Assembly: GCA_036642795.1 (NCBI GenBank) | Contig: JAVXTH010000011.1 | Location: 1 to 42,889, forward strand | Source of the DNA: JAVXTH01 sp036642795 | Lineage (GTDB): Bacteria; Bacillota_I; Bacilli_A; Erysipelotrichales; Erysipelotrichaceae | DNA: 42,889 nt | Direction: 5' to 3' | Shown: positions 33,426 through 42,247 of the stretch, one piece after another | Layout of the letters: each line of letters opens with the position of its first letter | Position numbering within the stretch: position 1 is the stretch's first letter | Position numbers and translations under genes: made by a program | The notes under the pieces: model-generated | The model's input: only the letters and a program-made list of their open reading frames with translations | What the model was told of the DNA's origin: nothing | Databases searched by the model: none

Positions 33426-33842
33426 TTACTCCTCCTCGCCTTTACGTACAAATTTACATTTTACTGGAAGTTTGTGAGAAGCAAGTCGGAACGCTTCGCG
33501 AGCAACTTCTTCTGAAACACCAGCAATTTCAAACATTACACGTCCTGGTTGAACAACTGCTACCCATCCTTCAGGTGCACCTTTACCAGATCCCATACGT
33601 ACTTCTAATGGTTTCTTAGTTTTAGCTAGATGAGGGAATATTTTAATCCAAACTTGTCCACCACGTTTCATATAACGTGTCATTGCAATACGTGCTGCTT
33701 CAATCTGGCGATTACTTACATAGTTACCAGTTTCAGCGATTAATCCAAATTCACCAAATGCTACTTCACGACCTGCTTTCGCACGTCCTTCATAACTAAC
33801 ACGGTGAGGTCTTCTATATTTAGTTCTTTTAGGCATTAACAT
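33426..33842 (-). CDS. rplP: 50S ribosomal protein L16
   Basis: A 138-residue protein next to the A-site tRNA. The N-terminus MLMPKRTKYRRPHR and the loop MGSGKGAPEGWVAVVQPGR are standard. The first of two ATG codons is used, matching the MLLPKR start of Bacillus L16. Confidence 0.98.
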   Translation of the reverse strand: MLMPKRTKYRRPHRVSYEGRAKAGREVAFGEFGLIAETGNYVSNRQIEAARIAMTRYMKRGGQVWIKIFPHLAKTKKPLEVRMGSGKGAPEGWVAVVQPGRVMFEIAGVSEEVAREAFRLASHKLPVKCKFVRKGEEE

Positions 33843-33844
33843 GT

Positions 33845-34666
33845 CTATTTACCTCCTTCAGTGTCGGAAGTGACCGCTTTTGCCTCCACAGCCTTAGTTG
33901 GCGCAGGTTTAGCCTGTGCACTACGGTTATCGCCTTGAGGACGCGCAGAATTATTTCCACGACGGTCAGGACGACGGCGGTTATTACGACGGTCATTAAA
34001 TGGGTTCTTAGGTGCTTCTGGTTCTTGTACCATCTGGCCAGGTAATACTTCACCACGACAGATCCAAACTTTTACACCAAGACGACCATAAGTTGTATGA
34101 GCTTCTTCCAAAGCATAATCAATATCAGCACGAAGTGTATGCAAAGGTACGATACCTTCTGCATAACCTTCACCACGAGCGATATCAGCTCCACCTAAAC
34201 GTCCAGAAACTAAAGTTTTAATTCCTTTAGCTCCACTACGCATTGATCTCTGTATTGCTTTTTTCTGAGCAGTACGGAAACTAGCACGTTGTTCTAATTG
34301 GTCCGCGATTCCGCGAGCAACTAGACGAGCATCTAAGTCTGGGTTAGCAATTTCTAGAACTTTAAGATAAACATTCTTACCTTTTGTCATCTTTTCTAGT
34401 TTCTTTTTCAAGTTTTCAATATTTTCACCGCTAGTACCAATGATCACACCAGGACGAGCTGTACGGATCATAACTTCCACGCGGTTTTTGGAGCGTTCGA
34501 TTTCCACTCTAGATACAGAAGCTGATTTCAACTCTGTCATTAAGTATTCACGAATTTTAATATCTTCTAATAGTAAATCGGCGTAATCTTTGTCAGCGTA
34601 CCATCTTGACTCCCAGTCACGAATAATACCGACACGAAACCCGATTGGACTTACTTTCTGTCCCAT
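33845..34666 (-). CDS. rpsC: 30S ribosomal protein S3 with a long C-terminal extension
   Basis: An mRNA-entry-channel protein with a KH domain (PGVIIGTSGENI near residue 73) and a C-terminal S3 domain ending in WICRGEVLPGQ. The usual protein ends near residue 215. Here about 62 further residues (212-273) follow, rich in Arg, Asn and Pro, then Ala, Lys and Thr; they look disordered and strongly basic (NDRRNNRRRPDRRGNN). Confidence 0.97.
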   Translation of the reverse strand: MGQKVSPIGFRVGIIRDWESRWYADKDYADLLLEDIKIREYLMTELKSASVSRVEIERSKNRVEVMIRTARPGVIIGTSGENIENLKKKLEKMTKGKNVYLKVLEIANPDLDARLVARGIADQLEQRASFRTAQKKAIQRSMRSGAKGIKTLVSGRLGGADIARGEGYAEGIVPLHTLRADIDYALEEAHTTYGRLGVKVWICRGEVLPGQMVQEPEAPKNPFNDRRNNRRRPDRRGNNSARPQGDNRSAQAKPAPTKAVEAKAVTSDTEGGK

Positions 34667-34677
34667 GGAATACCTCC

Positions 34678-35016
34678 TTAATCTCGCTCATCAACCACAA
34701 CAGTAATGTGGCTGGTGCGTTTGTGGATTGCGCTTGCAGATCCTTTGGCACGAGGCATAAAACGTTTTAACGTAACACCCTCGTTTGCATAACAAGCTTT
34801 AACATAAAGCTTTTCTTCGTTCATATCATTGTTGTTTACGGCATTTGCTACAGCGCTTCTAAGTGTTTTACCAATTGCTACAGATGCAACATTTGGTGTA
34901 AAACGTAAAATTGCTGCTGCTTCTTCAACGTCTTTCCCACGAATTAAATCGATTACTAGACGAGCTTTTCTAGGTGGGATACGCAATGTTTTTGCTGTTG
35001 CTTTAACTTCCATCAT
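34678..35016 (-). CDS. rplV: 50S ribosomal protein L22
   Basis: A 112-residue protein lining the exit tunnel. IPPRKARLVIDLIRGK near residue 17 and the hairpin RFMPRAKGSASAIHKRTSHI, which reaches the tunnel and the macrolide region, are normal. Two adjacent ATG codons (35016 and 35013) both fit the AGGAGG. Confidence 0.98.
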   Translation of the reverse strand: MMEVKATAKTLRIPPRKARLVIDLIRGKDVEEAAAILRFTPNVASVAIGKTLRSAVANAVNNNDMNEEKLYVKACYANEGVTLKRFMPRAKGSASAIHKRTSHITVVVDERD

Positions 35017-35025
35017 CGTTTCCTC

Positions 35026-35304
35026 CTATTTTTTCGCTTTCTTATCGTCTGTACCATGTCCACCGTTTTTACGGGTAGGTACGAATTCACCAAGTTTGTG
35101 TCCAACCATATCTTCTGTAACGAATACAGGAAGATGTTCTTTACCATTGTATACAGCAAATGTATGCTCAATAAATGATGGGAAAATAGTTGAACGACGA
35201 GACCAGGTTTTGATTACTTCTTTTTTTTCAATAGCATTAAGTGCTTCCACTTTTTTCATTAAGTGGTCATCACAGAATGCGCCTTTTTTCAAACTACGAC
35301 TCAT
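35026..35304 (-). CDS. rpsS: 30S ribosomal protein S19
   Basis: A 92-residue head protein. MSRSLKKGAFCDDHLMKK, TWSRRSTIFPSFIEHTFAVYNG and VGHKLGEFVPTR are standard. Confidence 0.98.
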   Translation of the reverse strand: MSRSLKKGAFCDDHLMKKVEALNAIEKKEVIKTWSRRSTIFPSFIEHTFAVYNGKEHLPVFVTEDMVGHKLGEFVPTRKNGGHGTDDKKAKK

Positions 35305-35325
35305 TTTTCATATCCTCCTATTCGC

Positions 35326-36159
35326 TTACTTACTGTTGCGACGACGAACGATTAGTTTAGTCGAAGCCAGTTTGTGTTTGCGGGTTTTAACTCCCATCGC
35401 TTTTTTGCCCCAAGGAGTCATTGGTGATTTACGTCCTACTGGAGTACGTCCTTCACCACCACCATGAGGGTGATCATTAGGGTTCATTACAGAACCACGA
35501 ACCGTTGGACGAATACCTAACCAGCGAGAACGTCCTGCTTTACCAAGATTTACTAAGCTGTGGTCTTCATTACCAACTTGACCGATTGTTGCGCGACAGT
35601 CAGCTAAGACCTTGCGAACTTCACCAGATGCAAGACGAAGGGTAATGTATTTATCTTCAATACCAAGAATCTGTGCAGACACACCAGCAGAACGTGCTAA
35701 TTGTCCACCTTTACCAGGTTTCAATTCTACGTTATGTACGAATGTACCTTCTGGCATATCTTTCATCTCCATAGCATTACCGATTTTGATATCCGCTCCT
35801 TTACCAGAAAGAAGTTTCATTCCAACCTTTAATCCTTTTGGAGCTAGAATATAACGTTTTTCACCATCTACATAGTTAAGTAGAGCGATGTTTGCTGAAC
35901 GGTTAGGATCGTATTCGATCGTAGCTACGTTAGCAATAATTCCATCTTTGTTTCTTTTAAAGTCGATTGTACGGTACGCTCTTTTATGTCCGCCACCTTG
36001 ATGACGAGTTGTGATACGACCGTTGTTGTTGCGGCCTCCCTTACTCTTTACTGGAGTAAGTAGGGATTTCTCAGGCTTGTCAGTTGTAATTTCTTCAAAG
36101 CTAAGAGTTGTCATACCGCGAAGACCAGGTGTGGTCGGTTTATACTTTTTAATTGGCAT
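35326..36159 (-). CDS. rplB: 50S ribosomal protein L2
   Basis: A 277-residue protein at the peptidyl-transferase centre. It begins MPIKKYKPTTPGLRGM and carries the conserved loop SVMNPNDHPHGGGEGR near residue 225, whose His is needed for peptide-bond formation. Confidence 0.98.
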   Translation of the reverse strand: MPIKKYKPTTPGLRGMTTLSFEEITTDKPEKSLLTPVKSKGGRNNNGRITTRHQGGGHKRAYRTIDFKRNKDGIIANVATIEYDPNRSANIALLNYVDGEKRYILAPKGLKVGMKLLSGKGADIKIGNAMEMKDMPEGTFVHNVELKPGKGGQLARSAGVSAQILGIEDKYITLRLASGEVRKVLADCRATIGQVGNEDHSLVNLGKAGRSRWLGIRPTVRGSVMNPNDHPHGGGEGRTPVGRKSPMTPWGKKAMGVKTRKHKLASTKLIVRRRNSK

Positions 36160-36188
36160 GGCTATTTTTCCTCCTTACGCATGTTTAT

Positions 36189-36214
36189 ACAGGAAATAGC
36201 GTGATTCTTCCTGT
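36189..36214 (-). other. hairpin in the rplW-rplB intercistronic space
   Basis: ACAGGAA (36189-36195) pairs with TTCCTGT (36208-36214) around 12 bases, immediately after the rplW stop and before the rplB ribosome binding site. At 56 bases this is one of the longest gaps in the operon. There is no T run, so it is more likely a processing or stability element than a terminator. Confidence 0.4.
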
Positions 36215-36215
36215 G

Positions 36216-36515
36216 TTATTCAGCTTCGCTTTCGCCGAATAAGTTAATGTCCTGACCTTCCGCAATTTTAACAATTGCTTTACGTACAGCACTTGTTGTA
36301 CCAACATATTTACCCATTCTTTTCTTTTTAGGTTTTGTGTTAAGTACATTAACTTTTACTACATCAACACCGAACACAGCTTTAACAGCCTGTGCGATTT
36401 GTGTTTTATTGGTGCCCTTTGCAACTTCGAAAGTTACTTTGTTTTCTGCATCCATATATTTCATCGTTTTTTCAGTGATGATCGGGCGGATAATAATATC
36501 TCTATAGTTATTCAT
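36216..36515 (-). CDS. rplW: 50S ribosomal protein L23
   Basis: A 99-residue exit-tunnel protein and docking site for chaperones and SRP. It begins NYRDIIIRPIITEKTM and contains NKTQIAQAVKAVFGVDV. It overlaps the end of rplD by 8 bases. Confidence 0.98.
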   Translation of the reverse strand: MNNYRDIIIRPIITEKTMKYMDAENKVTFEVAKGTNKTQIAQAVKAVFGVDVVKVNVLNTKPKKKRMGKYVGTTSAVRKAIVKIAEGQDINLFGESEAE

Positions 36516-37143
36516 TTCCTAGCGCCTCCTCAACATTTTTCAAAGCGTTTTCGGTAAATACAATTTTATTCGCATTTACTACATCATATACATTGATTGC
36601 ATCAGCTGTAAGCATCATCATTGAAGGGATGTTACGCATTGATAAGAAAGCATTTCCGAAATCTTCATCTTCACTAACAACGAATAAAGTTTTCTTTGTT
36701 GCTTTAATTGCATCAATTACTTTGATGAAATCTTTTGTTTTTGCTGTTTCAAGTTTGAATGTATCCACAACAATCATATCATCGCTTAATACTTTTTCAG
36801 TTAATACTGATTTAATAGCTAAACGACGTACTTTTTTGTTTAAACGGTAACTGTAGCTACGTGGTGTAGGTCCAAAAACAGTTCCGCCTCCACGCCATTG
36901 TGCTGCACGGATTGATCCTTGACGAGCACGTCCAGTTCCTTTTTGACGCCAAGGTTTACGTCCACCACCGCGAACTTCGCTGCGGCCTTTTGTATCATGA
37001 GTTCCTTGGTGTCTTGATGCACGTTGCATAATAATTGCATCAAAGATACATTGCTGATTTGGCTCGATGCCAAATACTTCGGGGCAAAGAGTAATTTCAT
37101 GAAGTTCTTTACCTTCCTGGTTTAATACGACCAAATTAGGCAT
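36508..37143 (-). CDS. rplD: 50S ribosomal protein L4
   Basis: A 211-residue protein with an extended tunnel loop (GRKPWRQKGTGRARQGSIRA, about residues 61-80). In some bacteria L4 also represses its own operon. Downstream segments are normal. Confidence 0.98.
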   Translation of the reverse strand: MPNLVVLNQEGKELHEITLCPEVFGIEPNQQCIFDAIIMQRASRHQGTHDTKGRSEVRGGGRKPWRQKGTGRARQGSIRAAQWRGGGTVFGPTPRSYSYRLNKKVRRLAIKSVLTEKVLSDDMIVVDTFKLETAKTKDFIKVIDAIKATKKTLFVVSEDEDFGNAFLSMRNIPSMMMLTADAINVYDVVNANKIVFTENALKNVEEALGNE

Positions 37144-37146
37144 CTG

Positions 37147-37836
37147 TTATTCCTCCTCTACATTCGTGTAGTCTACTAATTTAACAGGTTCAACATTTCC
37201 TTTTGAACATTTAGCAGACTGTACGATAACCATACCGCGTTTTGCTCCCGGTACGTTACCTCTTACTAACAAGTAGTTATTTTCAATATCTACTTTGATA
37301 ACTTCTAAATTCTGGTTTGTTGTACGGTAACCACCTTCTTGACCTGGCATTACAGTACCTTTTGCAATTTTACCGGCACGAGATGTTATACCTAACGTAG
37401 CTAGGGAACCAACGTGACGATGATGTCCTGAACCATGGGCAGCTGGTCCTAAAGTTGAATTGTTACGATAAACCTGACCCATGAAACCTTTACCTTTTGA
37501 AGTACCGATAACATCAACCATGTCACCAGCGTTGAAAATATCAACTTTAACTTCGTCTTTAACTTCGAAGCTCATCATTTCGTCTGAGCGAATTTCGCGA
37601 GCGAAACGTTTTGGAGCAGTATCAGCTTTTGCAGCGTGTTTGATTTGTGCTCTTGTCGCACGGCGTTCTTTCACATCTTCAAAACCTAATTGAACGGCTT
37701 GATATCCGTCGTTCTCTAATGTCTTTTTTTGCAATACTACGTTAGGTGCTGCCTCAATAACCGTTACTGGAATCAATTTTCCGTTTTCAGTAAAGACTTG
37801 AGTCATTCCTAATTTACGTCCTAATATACCTTTCAT
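37147..37836 (-). CDS. rplC: 50S ribosomal protein L3
   Basis: A 229-residue early-assembly protein. GILGRKLGMTQVF marks the N-terminus and GKGFMGQVYRNN with GSGHHRHVGSLA the central loop near the peptidyl-transferase centre. Start chosen at 37836 behind GGAGGTGA; the longer frame runs back into rpsJ. Confidence 0.98.
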   Translation of the reverse strand: MKGILGRKLGMTQVFTENGKLIPVTVIEAAPNVVLQKKTLENDGYQAVQLGFEDVKERRATRAQIKHAAKADTAPKRFAREIRSDEMMSFEVKDEVKVDIFNAGDMVDVIGTSKGKGFMGQVYRNNSTLGPAAHGSGHHRHVGSLATLGITSRAGKIAKGTVMPGQEGGYRTTNQNLEVIKVDIENNYLLVRGNVPGAKRGMVIVQSAKCSKGNVEPVKLVDYTNVEEE

Positions 37837-37855
37837 GATGTCACCTCCATCACGC

Positions 37856-38167
37856 TTACAGCTTGATCTCGATGTCAACACCACTTGGCAGTTCTAAACG
37901 ACTCAAAGAATCGATTGTTTCTGCTGTTGGTCCGACGATCTCGATCAAACGTTTGTGTGTTCTGATTTCGAATTGCTCACGAGAGTCTTTGTACTTGTGT
38001 ACCGCTCTCAGGATCGTAATTACCTGTTTTTCTGTTGGAAGAGGTACTGGTCCAACGATTTTTTTAGCACCGTGAGATTGTGCTGCTTGCACGATTTTTT
38101 CTGCTGATGCATCTAAAATTCTGTGCTCATAAGCTTTTAAGCGAATTCTTACGCTATTTTTTGCCAT
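37856..38167 (-). CDS. rpsJ: 30S ribosomal protein S10
   Basis: A 103-residue head protein that also serves in NusB-S10 antitermination. It begins AKNSVRIRLKAYEHRILD and has GPVPLPTEKQVIT near residue 37. It is the first gene of the 29-gene operon. Start at 38167 behind AAAGGAG; the frame open to 38323 is the leader, not protein. Confidence 0.98.
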   Translation of the reverse strand: MAKNSVRIRLKAYEHRILDASAEKIVQAAQSHGAKKIVGPVPLPTEKQVITILRAVHKYKDSREQFEIRTHKRLIEIVGPTAETIDSLSRLELPSGVDIEIKL

Positions 38168-38179
38168 GAATATAATCTC

Positions 38180-38287
38180 CTTTCGTCTATATAGATTATA
38201 GACTCGCTCGGTGCGAATTCCCCAATACACTGTTTCCATGACAACGTCTGTCAGTGTGTCAGCAACCTCGCACGTCATTGCGGTCGT
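38180..38287 (-). ncRNA. structured rpsJ leader, probable autoregulatory element
   Basis: On the minus strand the leader folds as nested stems: GTGCGA (38268-38273 on the plus strand reads TCGCAC) with TCGCAC (38211-38216), enclosing ACACTG with CAGTGT (38252-38257 and 38227-38232). A separate hairpin pairs GTCTATA with TATAGAC (38185-38191 and 38197-38203) just before the ribosome binding site. No terminator-like T run is present, so control of translation is more likely than attenuation. The ligand, perhaps L4 or another protein of the operon, is not known. Confidence 0.55.
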
Positions 38288-38293
38288 GAGAAT

Positions 38294-38323
38294 ATTATAA
38301 CAAAAAAAGGTAGTTAATTGCAA
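38294..38323 (-). promoter_or_regulatory. promoter of the S10-spc-alpha operon
   Basis: On the minus strand, TTGCAA (38318-38323) and TATAAT (38294-38299) are separated by 18 bases, with a TGT in front of the -10. It lies between the tuf terminator and the rpsJ leader. Confidence 0.65.
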
Positions 38324-38363
38324 GGATTATTTCAATTATTTTTAATTTATTTTATCGATTAAA

Positions 38364-38395
38364 AAAAGCCATAAAAAAAGAGTGCCTAAGCACTC
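38364..38395 (-). terminator. terminator of the str operon (after tuf)
   Basis: GAGTGC (38380-38385) pairs with GCACTC (38390-38395) around CTAA, followed by TTTTTTT on the minus strand. It begins 10 bases after the tuf stop. Confidence 0.88.
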
Positions 38396-38405
38396 AATTA
38401 GTTAA

Positions 38406-39590
38406 TTATTTAATGATTTCAGTAACGCTACCTGAACCTACAGTACGTCCACCCTCACGGATAGAGAACTTAGTGTTGTTTTCAATTGCGATTGGGCAAA
38501 TTAATTCAACGATCATTTCTACGTTATCACCAGGCATAACCATTTCAGTTCCTTCAGGAAGAGTGATTACTCCAGTAACGTCAGTTGTACGGAAGTAGAA
38601 CTGAGGACGGTAGTTAGAAACGAATGGAGTATGACGTCCACCTTCATCTTTACTCAATACATAAACTTGAGCTTTGAAGTTTGTATGTGGGTGTACACTT
38701 CCAGGTTTAGCTAAAACTTGTCCACGTTGGATTTCATCACGGTTAATACCACGAAGTAATGCACCGATGTTATCTCCAGCTTGAGCTACATCTAATTGTT
38801 TACGGAACATTTCTAATCCAGTAACAACTGTTTTTCTAGTGTCATGAATACCAACAATTTCAACTTCTTCAGAAAGTTTAACTTGTCCACGTTCAACACG
38901 TCCTGTTGCAACTGTTCCACGTCCAGTAATTGTCATAACATCTTCCACTGACATTAAGAAAGGTTTATCGATGTCACGTACAGGATCAGGTACGAAGCTG
39001 TCAACAGCAGTCATTAATTCAGCAATGCTGCCGATCCATTTTGGATCGCCTTCAAGTGCTTTAAGAGCAGAACCACGGATAACTGGAGTAGCATCTCCAT
39101 CGAATCCGTATTCGCTTAATAATTCACGAACTTCCATTTCAACAAGATCGATTAATTCTTCATCATCAACCATGTCACATTTGTTTAAATAAACAACAAT
39201 GTAAGGAACTCCAACTTGACGAGCAAGTAAGATGTGTTCACGAGTTTGAGGCATTGGTCCATCAGAAGCAGCAACTACTAAGATTGCTCCATCCATCTGG
39301 GCAGCACCAGTGATCATGTTTTTTACGTAATCGGCATGGCCTGGGCAGTCAACGTGAGCATAGTGACGACCTTCGGTCTCATACTCTACGTGTGCAGTAT
39401 TAATTGTAATACCACGTTCTTTTTCTTCAGGTGTTCCGTCGATTTGGTCGTATGCCATTGCTTTAGCATCGCCATGAGCAGCCAAAACGTTAGTAATAGC
39501 AGCAGTTAATGTTGTTTTACCGTGGTCAACGTGACCAATTGTTCCAATATTAACATGTGTTTTGGTTCTGTCAAATTTTTCTTTAGCCAT
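38406..39590 (-). CDS. tuf: elongation factor Tu
   Basis: The GTPase that delivers aminoacyl-tRNA, 394 residues. G1 is GHVDHGKT, G3 DCPGH, G4 NKCD and G5 SALKAL, followed by intact domains 2 and 3. Start chosen at 39590 behind AGGAGG. A 66-base gap from fusA contains a candidate internal promoter. Confidence 0.98.
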   Translation of the reverse strand: MAKEKFDRTKTHVNIGTIGHVDHGKTTLTAAITNVLAAHGDAKAMAYDQIDGTPEEKERGITINTAHVEYETEGRHYAHVDCPGHADYVKNMITGAAQMDGAILVVAASDGPMPQTREHILLARQVGVPYIVVYLNKCDMVDDEELIDLVEMEVRELLSEYGFDGDATPVIRGSALKALEGDPKWIGSIAELMTAVDSFVPDPVRDIDKPFLMSVEDVMTITGRGTVATGRVERGQVKLSEEVEIVGIHDTRKTVVTGLEMFRKQLDVAQAGDNIGALLRGINRDEIQRGQVLAKPGSVHPHTNFKAQVYVLSKDEGGRHTPFVSNYRPQFYFRTTDVTGVITLPEGTEMVMPGDNVEMIVELICPIAIENNTKFSIREGGRTVGSGSVTEIIK

Positions 39591-39624
39591 TTTTAATTTC
39601 CTCCTGTTATAGATTTCCAAGTAT

Positions 39625-39653
39625 ATTCTAATTCAAACGCCTTATAAAAGCAA
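39625..39653 (-). promoter_or_regulatory. candidate internal promoter for tuf
   Basis: On the minus strand, TTGCTT (39648-39653) and TAGAAT (39625-39630) are separated by 17 bases, just after the fusA stop. It would allow tuf to be made in excess of fusA. Confidence 0.4.
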
Positions 39654-39656
39654 CAT

Positions 39657-41735
39657 TTAATTGTCAGAAGCGTTGTTTTTGATGATTTTTTCAGCTACAC
39701 TCTTAGGAACTTCAGAATAATGATCGAATTTCATCGAATAATTTCCGCGTCCTTGAGTGAAGGAACGTAAGTCAGTAACATAACCAAACATTTCAGATAA
39801 TGGAATCATTGCACGAACAATAACAGCAGTTCCTTGTTCTGTTTGTTCAACGATTTGTCCACGACGAGATGAAACATCTCCCATAACACTACCTAAATAT
39901 TCGCTTGGTGCTGTAACATCAACCATTTCAATTGGTTCTAAGATAACTGGTTTACATTTCTTAGCAGCTTCTCTTAAAGCCATGGAAGCGGCAATCTTAT
40001 AAGCCATTTCTGATGAATCGACATCATGGTATGAACCATCAAACAAGGTTGCTTTAACATCGACAACTTGATATCCAGCTAATAAACCATTTGCTAATGC
40101 CGTTTCAACACCTTCAGCAGTTGGTTTAATGAATTCTCTTGGTACACTACCACCAACGGTAGCATCAACAAATTCGAATCCTTTTCCTTCTTCTTGAGGG
40201 GTAAAGCGAATCCAAACATGTCCATATTGTCCACGTCCACCGGATTGCTTAATGTATTTACCTTCACATTCCGCTTCTTGGCGAATTGTTTCACGGTAAG
40301 CTACTTGAGGGGCACCAACGTTTGCTTCAACTTTGAACTCACGACGCATACGATCAACGATTACATCTAAGTGAAGTTCACCAACACCAGCGATAATTGT
40401 TTGTCCGCTATCTACATCAGTCCAAGTTTTAAACGTTGGATCTTCTTCAGCAAGTTTTGATAATGCAAGTCCCATTTTATCTTGGTCAGCTTTTGATTTT
40501 GGTTCAACGGCTACCTGGATAACTGGTTCTGGGAATTCCATTGATTCTAAAATGATAGAATCTTTTTCAGCACATAGTGTATCTCCTGTTGTTGTATTTT
40601 TCAATCCAACCGCAGCAGCAATATCACCTGCATAAACTGCAGTAATCTCTTTACGAGCATTGGCATGCATTTGTACGATACGTGCGAAACGTTCTCTTTC
40701 ACCTTTTGAAGAGTTTAATACGTATGTTCCAGCACTAGCTGTACCTGAATATACGCGGAAGTAAGTTAATTTACCTACGAATGGATCGGTCATTACTTTA
40801 AATGCTAAGGCAGCAAATGGTTCACTGTCATCCGCATGACGAGCAATTTCTTCTCCATCTTCATTTGTTCCCATCATTGGTGGAATATCAAGTGGTGAAG
40901 GCAAGTAATCAATTACTGCATCTAAAACCATTTGAACACCTTTGTTCTTATAGGCAGATCCACAAAGAACTGGGAAGAATTCACCGGTACAAACTGCTTT
41001 ACGAATTGTATGTTTGATTTCTTCAATAGTAGGTTCTTCACCTTCTAAAACTTTCATCATTAATTCATCATCGAAATCAGCAATCATTTCAATTAATTTT
41101 TCACGATATTCTTCACATTTATCTTTTAAATCTGCAGGAACATCAGAAATTTCAATATCTGTACCTAAATCATTTTTATAAATTTCAGCTTTACGTTCAA
41201 TGATATCAACAATACCACAGAAGCCTCCTTCAGATCCAATTGGGATTTGAATTGGAGTAGCTTTTGCACCTAAACGTTTTACAATCGATTCTGATGACAT
41301 AAAGAAATCAGCTCCGGTTGCATCCATCTTATTAACAAAGACAATACGAGGTACACAATAAGTAGTAGCTTGACGCCATACTGTTTCCGTCTGTGGTTCA
41401 ACACCGGCTTTCGCATCAAGAACGGTAACCGCACCATCTAATACACGTAGGGAACGTTCAACTTCAACCGTGAAGTCTACGTGACCTGGAGTATCGATAA
41501 TGTTTACACGGTTATCTTTCCAATGACAAGTCGTTGCTGCAGATGTAATTGTGATTCCACGTTCTTGTTCCTGTGCCATCCAGTCCATTGTTGAAGCTCC
41601 ATCATGAGTTTCTCCAATTTTATGGTTAACACCAGTATAGTATAAGATACGTTCTGTTGTTGTTGTTTTTCCGGCGTCGATGTGGGCCATGATACCAATG
41701 TTACGAGTGTTCGCTAACGAATAATCACGTGGCAT
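39657..41735 (-). CDS. fusA: elongation factor G
   Basis: The translocation GTPase, 692 residues. G1 is AHIDAGKTTTTERI near residue 17, G3 DTPGHVDF near residue 81 and G4 NKMD near residue 135. Domain IV carries GGRGQYGHVWIRF near residue 500. Length and motifs are those of the housekeeping factor, not a TetM-like protection protein. It follows rpsG by 14 bases. Confidence 0.98.
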   Translation of the reverse strand: MPRDYSLANTRNIGIMAHIDAGKTTTTERILYYTGVNHKIGETHDGASTMDWMAQEQERGITITSAATTCHWKDNRVNIIDTPGHVDFTVEVERSLRVLDGAVTVLDAKAGVEPQTETVWRQATTYCVPRIVFVNKMDATGADFFMSSESIVKRLGAKATPIQIPIGSEGGFCGIVDIIERKAEIYKNDLGTDIEISDVPADLKDKCEEYREKLIEMIADFDDELMMKVLEGEEPTIEEIKHTIRKAVCTGEFFPVLCGSAYKNKGVQMVLDAVIDYLPSPLDIPPMMGTNEDGEEIARHADDSEPFAALAFKVMTDPFVGKLTYFRVYSGTASAGTYVLNSSKGERERFARIVQMHANARKEITAVYAGDIAAAVGLKNTTTGDTLCAEKDSIILESMEFPEPVIQVAVEPKSKADQDKMGLALSKLAEEDPTFKTWTDVDSGQTIIAGVGELHLDVIVDRMRREFKVEANVGAPQVAYRETIRQEAECEGKYIKQSGGRGQYGHVWIRFTPQEEGKGFEFVDATVGGSVPREFIKPTAEGVETALANGLLAGYQVVDVKATLFDGSYHDVDSSEMAYKIAASMALREAAKKCKPVILEPIEMVDVTAPSEYLGSVMGDVSSRRGQIVEQTEQGTAVIVRAMIPLSEMFGYVTDLRSFTQGRGNYSMKFDHYSEVPKSVAEKIIKNNASDN

Positions 41736-41749
41736 AATCAGGCTCCTCT

Positions 41750-42220
41750 CTACCAGCGGTAATGTGCAAATGCTTTATTAGCTTCCGCCATCTTATGGAT
41801 GTCTTCGCGTTTCTTAACGGAAGCACCTGAGCCATTAGCGGCATCGATGATTTCAGCAGCAAGTCTTTGCTCCATTGTTTTTTCATTTCTTAAACGTGCA
41901 TAATTTACGATCCAACGTAAACCAAGAGTTAAACGTCTTTCCGAAGATACTTCTACCGGAACTTGATAGTTTGAACCACCTACACGGCGAACTTTAAGTT
42001 CTAATAATGGCATAATGTTTTCTAACGCTTGTTCGAAAACTTCCATTGGTTTGCGTTCTGTTTTTACTTCAATAATATCGAATGCGTTGTACAAAATAGT
42101 TTGTGCAACTCCTCTTTTACCATCAATCATGATTTTGTTGATCAATCGAGTAACAATTTTGGAGTTGTAAATAGGGTCAACTAGTACATCGCGTTTTGCT
42201 ATATGTCCTTTTCTAGGCAT
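41750..42220 (-). CDS. rpsG: 30S ribosomal protein S7
   Basis: A 156-residue head-nucleating protein and the usual repressor of str operons. It begins MPRKGHIAKRDVLVDP and has VRRVGGSNYQVPVEV near residue 77. Confidence 0.98.
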   Translation of the reverse strand: MPRKGHIAKRDVLVDPIYNSKIVTRLINKIMIDGKRGVAQTILYNAFDIIEVKTERKPMEVFEQALENIMPLLELKVRRVGGSNYQVPVEVSSERRLTLGLRWIVNYARLRNEKTMEQRLAAEIIDAANGSGASVKKREDIHKMAEANKAFAHYRW

Positions 42221-42247
42221 GTTTGAATCCTCCTTTCATAATTGATG

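Noticed and set aside
34829..35467. 212-residue open frame on the plus strand across rplV, rpsS and rplB
   Set aside because: It is antisense to three well-supported ribosomal genes, has no ribosome binding site and resembles no family; long antisense frames are expected opposite biased ribosomal codons.
38168..38323. N-terminal extension of S10 by 52 residues
   Set aside because: The extension lies over the promoter and structured leader, and the standard MAKNS start has a good ribosome binding site.
39657..41735. Tetracycline ribosomal protection protein
   Set aside because: Length, motifs and position between rpsG and tuf are those of housekeeping EF-G.
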